From assembly GCA_963658405.1 (NCBI GenBank), contig CAVKQI010000002.1, positions 1 through 64,000 of the forward strand: a DNA stretch of 64,000 nt, in the 5' to 3' direction. The notes under the pieces were generated by a model, which saw nothing but the letters and a program-made list of their open reading frames with translations, was not told the DNA's origin and did no database searches. Position 1 is the first letter of the stretch. Each line of letters begins with the position of its first letter. This document shows positions 59,471 through 64,000 of the stretch, in pieces. This stretch comes from CAG-791 sp963658405. GTDB taxonomy: Bacteria > Bacillota > Clostridia > Lachnospirales > Lachnospiraceae. A program made the translations under genes and the position numbers.

Positions 59471-60580
59471 ATGAAGAAGAAACTCGTAAGCGTACTGCTT
59501 TGCACAGCAATGGCAGTCACAATGCTTGCAGGCTGTGGATCATCCGGTTCCTCAGACTCCGCAAGCTCCACCGCAGCTGAAACTACGGAGGCAGCTGATA
59601 CTGCAGAGGCAGCTGATGATACGGCAGCTACCACCACATCCGGCGGCGGTACCTACGCCATCATCGTAAAGAGCGCAGGCAACCCTTACAACCAGAAGGA
59701 GATCGAGGGCTTCAAGGAAGTCATCGAGGCAGCCGGCAATACCTGTGTCGTCAAGGAGCCCGCAGAGGCAACCGCTGAGGCACAGATCGCCATGATCAAT
59801 GAGTGCGTATCCCAGGGCGTAGATTCCATCGCTATCGCAGCAAACGATGCTGACGCATTAGAGCCCGCTCTGACCGCAGCTATGGACGCAGGCATCCACG
59901 TATCCGCTCTGGATTCTTCCACCAACGCTGCAAGCCGTGAAGTATTCGTAAACCAGGCCGGTGTACAGATCATCGGTGAGACTCTGATGGATGCTGTTAA
60001 GGACATCGCCGGCGGCGAAGGCCAGTGGGCAATCCTTTCCGCAACCAGCCAGGCAACCAACCAGAACGCATGGATCGACGCTATGAAGTCCGTAATGGAA
60101 GGTGATGATTATGCAGGTCTTGAGCTGGTAGATGTTGTTTACGGCGATGATGAGTATCAGAAGTCTGTTGACCAGACTACTGCATTACTTTCCAACTATC
60201 CCGATCTGAAGGTTATCTGCGCTCCTACCACCGTTGGTATCATGGCAGCAGCAAAGGTTCTGCAGGATCAGGGCTCTGATGTAAAGCTGACCGGTCTTGG
60301 TCTTCCTTCCGAGATGGCTGATTACATCGGCGACGACGATTCTCACTCCTGCCCTTACATGTATCTGTGGAATCCCATTGATATCGGCCGTCTGAGCGCT
60401 TATACTTCCATGGCTCTGGTTAACGGCGATATCACCGGCGCATCCGGAGATAAGTTCACCGCAGGCGACTTAGGCGACTACGAAGTCGTTGAGGCATCCG
60501 ATGGCGGTACCGAAATCATCCTTGGGCCTCCTTTCAAGTTCGAGCCTTCCAACATCGACGAGTGGAAGTCTGTATACTAA
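59471..60580 (+). CDS. Rhamnose-type sugar-binding lipoprotein (RhaS family)
   Basis: A 369-residue periplasmic-binding-protein-fold lipoprotein. Signal peptide with lipobox LAGC (Cys near residue 23), a Ser/Thr/Ala-rich linker to about 60, then the type I fold (YAIIVKSAGNPYNQKEIEGF; IAANDADALEPALTAAMDAGI). ATG 59471 follows GGGAGGAAAAAA. It is the substrate-binding part of the ABC importer; placement before an L-rhamnose mutarotase supports rhamnose as ligand. A terminator follows. Confidence 0.88.
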   Translation: MKKKLVSVLLCTAMAVTMLAGCGSSGSSDSASSTAAETTEAADTAEAADDTAATTTSGGGTYAIIVKSAGNPYNQKEIEGFKEVIEAAGNTCVVKEPAEATAEAQIAMINECVSQGVDSIAIAANDADALEPALTAAMDAGIHVSALDSSTNAASREVFVNQAGVQIIGETLMDAVKDIAGGEGQWAILSATSQATNQNAWIDAMKSVMEGDDYAGLELVDVVYGDDEYQKSVDQTTALLSNYPDLKVICAPTTVGIMAAAKVLQDQGSDVKLTGLGLPSEMADYIGDDDSHSCPYMYLWNPIDIGRLSAYTSMALVNGDITGASGDKFTAGDLGDYEVVEASDGGTEIILGPPFKFEPSNIDEWKSVY

Positions 60581-60590
60581 AGCATGACGG

Positions 60591-60624
60591 CTGCCTGTGC
60601 GTAAACTGCGCACAGGCAGTTTTA
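60591..60624 (+). terminator. Rho-independent terminator
   Basis: CTGCCTGTGCG/CGCACAGGCAG followed by TTTTAC. It may be partial, letting some transcripts reach the mutarotase gene. Confidence 0.8.
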
Positions 60625-60639
60625 CATTCTTTACAATGT

Positions 60640-60722
60640 CATCAGTCGTGATCCTGTCGGGGAATTCGCCTTCGCGAAATTCTCCTGCGCGGTGCCGCCG
60701 CAGGCAGCGGCAGAAAGAGGTA
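60640..60722 (+). repeat. Hairpin leader module before the mutarotase gene
   Basis: GTCATCAGTCGTGATC, then GGGAATTCGCC...GCGAAATTCTCC, then GCCGCCGCAGGCAGCGGC, then AGAAAGAGGTAAGT at the ATG. It is a close copy of the 11.4-kb module end. Confidence 0.82.
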
Positions 60723-60725
60723 AGT

Positions 60726-61037
60726 ATGGTAAAAGCATTTAAGATGAAACTCTATGAGGGCATGGCAGAAGAGTACGAGAAGCGTCACAATGCCCTCTGG
60801 CCGGAAATGAAGGATATGATCCACGAGTACGGCGGAAAGAATTATTCCATCTTCCTGGACAAGGAGACCAACATCCTGTACGGCTATATAGAGATCGAGA
60901 GCGAAGAGAAGTGGGCTAAGAGCGCCGATACACCGATCAACCGGAAGTGGTGGGACTTCATGGCAGACATCATGGAGACCAACCCGGACAACAGCCCGGT
61001 ATGCACAGACCTGCATAAGGTATTTCACCTGGATTAA
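60726..61037 (+). CDS. rhaM: L-rhamnose mutarotase
   Basis: A 103-residue RhaM/RhaU-type enzyme converting alpha- and beta-L-rhamnose. It is a small ferredoxin-like-fold dimer; the N-terminal KMKLYEGMAEEYEKRHNALWPEM with the catalytic His and the later INRKWWDFMADIMETNPDNSP are family signatures. ATG 60726 follows AAGAGGTAAGT. It stands behind the ABC importer, which it identifies as a likely rhamnose system. No rhamnose isomerase, kinase or aldolase is in the window. Confidence 0.88.
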   Translation: MVKAFKMKLYEGMAEEYEKRHNALWPEMKDMIHEYGGKNYSIFLDKETNILYGYIEIESEEKWAKSADTPINRKWWDFMADIMETNPDNSPVCTDLHKVFHLD

Positions 61038-61071
61038 GTTTCGGGCACAGGAGCTTTTAAGAGCGTTTCGC

Positions 61072-61130
61072 TGCCGGAATACGGATACACAGGCCCCGCA
61101 GAGGGCGTATCGGTATTCCGGCATTTATTG
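61072..61130 (+). terminator. Rho-independent terminator
   Basis: TGCCGGAATAC...GATAC pairs with GTATCGGTATTCCGGCA and precedes TTTATT. Confidence 0.8.
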
Positions 61131-61229
61131 TGCAGAATCTCCTGCACGGCGGGACATAACCGGAAAATTGTCCATCAGAGACAGCACGGCTTTGGCTTGA
61201 CAAAACCGGATATCTGAAGGAAACTTAAG

Positions 61230-61284
61230 GATGCAAAAATAAGAAATTGCATCACGCAGTAAACTGCGAAAGAAAGAGGTAAGT
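61230..61284 (+). repeat. Short leader hairpins before the UPF0397 gene
   Basis: GATGCAA/TTGCATC hairpin and CGCAGTAAACTGCG hairpin, then AAAGAAAGAGGTAAGT at the ATG, the same ribosome-binding-site ending as the other modules. A TTGACA lies upstream at 61197-61202, without a clear -10. Confidence 0.55.
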
Positions 61285-61836
61285 ATGAAAAAGTTTTCCG
61301 TAAAGACAATCGTTGCCATCGGCATCGGCGCAGCACTGTTCTTTGTGCTGGCAAGCTATGTAGCTATCCCCACCCCCATCCCGAATGTAAAGTTCAGCCT
61401 GCAGTATGCAGTACTGGCGATCATGTCCGTACTGTTCGGACCTGTGGCCGGCTTCCTGATGGGCTTTATCGGCCACTTCCTGACTGACCTGGCCGGCGGC
61501 TGGGGCATCTGGTGGAGCTGGGTGATCTGCTCCGGCCTCTTCGGTCTGGTGATGGGTCTGGTTGGCCTTAAGCTGAACCTGGAAGACGGCGAGTTCGATG
61601 TAAAGAGCGGCATCCTGTTCAATGTCGGCCATGTGGTAGGACATCTGGTATGCTGGGCAGTCGTAGCACCGATCCTGGACATCCTGATCTACAGCGAGCC
61701 TGCCAACAAGGTATTCCTGCAGGGTCTGGTGAGCGCAGGCGGCAACATCCTGACCACCGCCATCGTGGGCACACTGCTTTGCGTAGCTTATGTGGCAGCT
61801 CGTCCGAAGACCGGCTCTCTTACAAAGGAGAAATGA
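61285..61836 (+). CDS. ECF transporter S component, UPF0397 family
   Basis: A 183-residue membrane protein with five or six helices and the UPF0397 start KKFSVKTIVAIGIGAALFF, then IPTPIPNVKFSLQYAVLAIM and FGPVAGFLMGFIGH. It is the substrate-capturing subunit of an energy-coupling factor importer; the vitamin or metal it binds is not known. The ATPase and transmembrane EcfT genes follow after a 397-bp gap with a terminator and hairpins. Confidence 0.85.
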   Translation: MKKFSVKTIVAIGIGAALFFVLASYVAIPTPIPNVKFSLQYAVLAIMSVLFGPVAGFLMGFIGHFLTDLAGGWGIWWSWVICSGLFGLVMGLVGLKLNLEDGEFDVKSGILFNVGHVVGHLVCWAVVAPILDILIYSEPANKVFLQGLVSAGGNILTTAIVGTLLCVAYVAARPKTGSLTKEK

Positions 61837-61920
61837 TCCGGCAGCATCGGGATCATCATTATGGTTCACAGGGACCATTGTCTGTCGGCACCCCTGTGTC
61901 TATAAAGTAACGGATTAACA

Positions 61921-61953
61921 GAAAGAAGGGCACTTTGCGGCCCTTCTTTCTTG
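61921..61953 (+). terminator. Rho-independent terminator
   Basis: AAAGAAGGGC/GCCCTTCTTT followed by CTT, behind the S-component gene. Confidence 0.75.
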
Positions 61954-62046
61954 TGTGTACGGGAAAAATCTGGTACCTTTTAATTGTTTGAAAGCTACCG
62001 CTTTCGGCATAAAAATCTCCATTCCGCAGGCGCTCTCGCCGGAGGA

Positions 62047-62151
62047 ATCGCAAAGCAAATTTCAGATTTGCTTTTGCGATCAGGGCTATTTGTGACGCCT
62101 GCGGCACAAATAGCTGTGCGAAAAATACGCTATCGAGCGTATTTTTCACAC
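62047..62151. repeat. Three consecutive perfect hairpins
   Basis: ATCGCAAA-CAAAT/ATTTG-TTTGCGAT (62047-62080), GCTATTTGTG/CACAAATAGC (62085-62114) and GTG-GAAAAATACGC/GCGTATTTTTC-CAC (62116-62151). They fill most of the gap between the S component and the ATPase and encode nothing. They resemble a palindromic intergenic array. Confidence 0.75.
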
Positions 62152-62233
62152 TACCTCTTCCTGCAGACAGCTGCCCGTTTTAAACAGAGCGGACAGAACC
62201 GATGCGGGAAAATAAGCATAACAGGACAGATCT

Positions 62234-63952
62234 ATGAAAGAAGAAAAAGAAACCCTTATCAAATTTGAACACTTCGGCTTTCAGTACAGGGCACAGGCGG
62301 AGCCTACGCTCTATGACATCAATCTGGAGATCCATGCCGGGGAGAAGATCCTGATCGCAGGCCCTTCCGGGTGCGGGAAGTCCACTCTGACCCACTGCAT
62401 CAACGGCCTGATCCCCTTTACCTACCGGGGCACCCAGACAGGCCGCCTTCTGATCAACGGAAAGGAAAATACGCAGCAGAGCATCTTTGACATCTCCAAA
62501 ACCGTGGGAACCGTGCTGCAGGATCTGGACGGACAGTTCATCGGCCTGTCGGTGGCAGAGGATATCGCCTTTTCCCTGGAAAACGACTGCGTCCCTCAGG
62601 AGGAGATGAAGCGCCGGGTAGAGGCTACCGCCCGCCGCGTGAATATCGCAGAGCATCTGGATCATGCGCCGGGAGAGCTCTCCGGCGGCCAGAAGCAGCG
62701 GGTATCCATGGCCGGCATCATGGTAGATGATGTAAAGCTCTTCCTTTTTGACGAGCCGCTGGCTAACTTGGATCCGGCTACCGGCAAGCAGGCCATCGAG
62801 ATCATCGAGCAGATCCAGAAGGACACCCAGGCGGCGGTGATCATCATCGAGCACCGTCTGGAGGACGTGCTCTGGCGGGAGGTGGACCGCATCGTGCTGA
62901 TGCACGAGGGCAGGATCCTCTTTGACGATACGCCGGATGCACTGCTGGCATCGGATCTGCTGGTGCAGAACGGCATCCGCGAGCCGCTGTATCTCACGGC
63001 CATGAAGTACGCCGGTGTGCCCATCCGTGCGGAGGCAAAGCCCCACAGCATCCAAACCCTGGAGCTGACAGAGCAGGAAAAGGCACAGATCAGAGACTGG
63101 GGAAAGACGGCGCATAAATCTCCGGAAGAGAAGGAAACGGCACCGCTGCTGGAGGCAAAGCACCTGGATTTTACCTATGAAAACGGCTTCCATGCCCTGA
63201 AGGATGTGTCGCTGACGGTCCGGGAGGGAGAGCTGATGGCCATCGTCGGCACCAACGGCGCCGGCAAATCCACTTTTTCCAAGGTGGTCTGCGGCTTTGA
63301 AAAGCAGCAGAGCGGCCAGCTTCTTTTCCAGGGAGAGGACATGGCATCCCTGAGCATCAAGGAGCGGGCAGACCGCATCGGCTATGTCATGCAGAACCCG
63401 AACCAGATGATCTCCAAATCCTTTATCTACGACGAGGTGGCTTTCGGCCTGCGCCTGCGCGGCACGCCGGAGGAGGAAGTAAAGGACAGGGTAGAGAGTA
63501 CCCTGCAGACCTGTGGCCTGTACCCTTTTCGCAAATGGCCGGTTTCCGCCCTGAGCTATGGACAGAAAAAGCGCATGACCATTGCTTCCATCCTGACTAT
63601 GTCTCCGAAGCTGCTGATCCTGGATGAGCCCACCGCAGGCCAGGATTACAGGCACTATACGGAGATCATGGAATTCCTGCTCACCCTGCAGCAGCAGGGG
63701 ATCACGGTCATCATGATCACCCACGATATGCACCTGATGCTGGAATATGCAAGGCGGGCGGTGGTCTTTTCCGGCGGCAAGATCATTGCCGATGACGCCT
63801 CCGCCAAGATCCTGACGAATCCGCAGATCATTGGGCAGGCCAGTCTGAAGGAGACATCCCTCTACGATCTGGCGCTTCGCTGCGGCGTGGAGGATCCTTC
63901 CGATTTCGTGCAGCATTTCATTGACTACGAAAGAGAGGTGCGCAGGGCATGA
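62234..63952 (+). CDS. ECF transporter ATPase with two nucleotide-binding domains
   Basis: A 572-residue fusion of two CbiO-type ATPases. First half: GPSGCGKSTLTHCINGL, signature LSGGQKQRVSMAGI, Walker B LFLFDEPLANLDP. Second half (from about 310): GTNGAGKSTFSKVVCG, a variant signature ALSYGQKKRMTIASI and LLILDEPTAGQD. It drives uptake with the S component upstream and EcfT downstream. Its TGA overlaps the EcfT ATG (ATGA), so the two are coupled. Confidence 0.92.
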   Translation: MKEEKETLIKFEHFGFQYRAQAEPTLYDINLEIHAGEKILIAGPSGCGKSTLTHCINGLIPFTYRGTQTGRLLINGKENTQQSIFDISKTVGTVLQDLDGQFIGLSVAEDIAFSLENDCVPQEEMKRRVEATARRVNIAEHLDHAPGELSGGQKQRVSMAGIMVDDVKLFLFDEPLANLDPATGKQAIEIIEQIQKDTQAAVIIIEHRLEDVLWREVDRIVLMHEGRILFDDTPDALLASDLLVQNGIREPLYLTAMKYAGVPIRAEAKPHSIQTLELTEQEKAQIRDWGKTAHKSPEEKETAPLLEAKHLDFTYENGFHALKDVSLTVREGELMAIVGTNGAGKSTFSKVVCGFEKQQSGQLLFQGEDMASLSIKERADRIGYVMQNPNQMISKSFIYDEVAFGLRLRGTPEEEVKDRVESTLQTCGLYPFRKWPVSALSYGQKKRMTIASILTMSPKLLILDEPTAGQDYRHYTEIMEFLLTLQQQGITVIMITHDMHLMLEYARRAVVFSGGKIIADDASAKILTNPQIIGQASLKETSLYDLALRCGVEDPSDFVQHFIDYEREVRRA

Positions 63953-64000
63953 TCACATTTTTTAACTATATCCCCCGCAGATCCCCGATCCATGGACTGA
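63949..64000 (+). CDS. EcfT transmembrane subunit, 3' truncated by window end
   Basis: Only the first 17 codons are visible (MITFFNYIPRRSPIHGL). The ATG overlaps the ATPase stop codon as ATGA, with AGAGAGGTG upstream. The position and the Pro/Arg-rich start fit an energy-coupling factor transmembrane subunit; the short piece alone would not prove it. Confidence 0.65.
   Translation, partial: MITFFNYIPRRSPIHGL

Overview
This window looks like a chromosome segment from a gut Firmicute of the class Clostridia, most likely family Lachnospiraceae. The grounds are the strong AGGAGG/GAGGT ribosome-binding sites, the many large hybrid histidine kinases, the YesM/YesN pair beside a sugar ABC transporter, UPF0397 and two-domain ECF ATPase genes, a class I cyclic-di-GMP riboswitch, and a dimodular NRPS with terminal reductase of the type known from gut Clostridia. 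No species can be named from the sequence alone. There are two assembly gaps (46556-46583 and 48882-49259). I saw no rRNA, tRNA or CRISPR array.

Layout. 1-6.5 kb is an AT-richer accessory stretch: a truncated transglutaminase-like gene, a mosaic gene remnant, an SMR exporter, a NUDIX hydrolase, an HxlR regulator with a perfect palindromic operator plus a GNAT enzyme, and a methyltransferase overlapping a PLD-helicase. 6.5-16 kb carries a hypoxanthine-DNA glycosylase, a secreted TIM-barrel protein, metE, an alpha/beta hydrolase, a decayed GPH symporter and the nickel-pincer cofactor genes larB, larC and larE without larA. 16-23 kb has a RelB/PIN toxin-antitoxin pair, a GNAT, a c-di-GMP riboswitch followed by a MITE with target-site duplication, an extracytoplasmic solute-binding lipoprotein plus hybrid kinase, a Gly/Pro/Met-rich membrane peptide and an acyltransferase.

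23-44.5 kb is the most interesting part. After a metalloprotease and a hybrid kinase comes a tight seven-gene operon: PanE-like reductase, a membrane PP2C phosphatase fused to an anti-sigma-type kinase, an Sfp-type phosphopantetheinyl transferase, a STAS anti-sigma antagonist, NRPS1 (crippled C-A-T-C-A-T-reductase), NRPS2 (A-T-half C-thioesterase) and a BvgS-like kinase with two periplasmic binding domains. NRPS1 should release a dipeptide aldehyde that can cyclise to a pyrazinone. NRPS2 has an adenylation pocket without the Asp that holds the alpha-amino group, so it probably loads a non-standard acid. The regulatory genes suggest output is tied to an extracellular ligand and to a sigma-factor partner switch.

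44.5-64 kb holds malic enzyme, a macro-domain protein beside an ADP-ribosylglycohydrolase, an AraC regulator broken by a gap, a 57-residue peptide gene followed by a strongly structured RNA, a Y-family polymerase/YolD pair with a LexA-like box, a YesN/YesM system divergent from a rhamnose-type ABC operon with L-rhamnose mutarotase, and an ECF transporter operon running off the right edge.

Running through the window is a family of palindromic modules that sit directly in front of start codons of unrelated genes on both strands. They combine two to four hairpins and usually end in a GAGGTAA or GAGGTGA ribosome-binding site next to the ATG. They look like a reusable 5' leader cassette.
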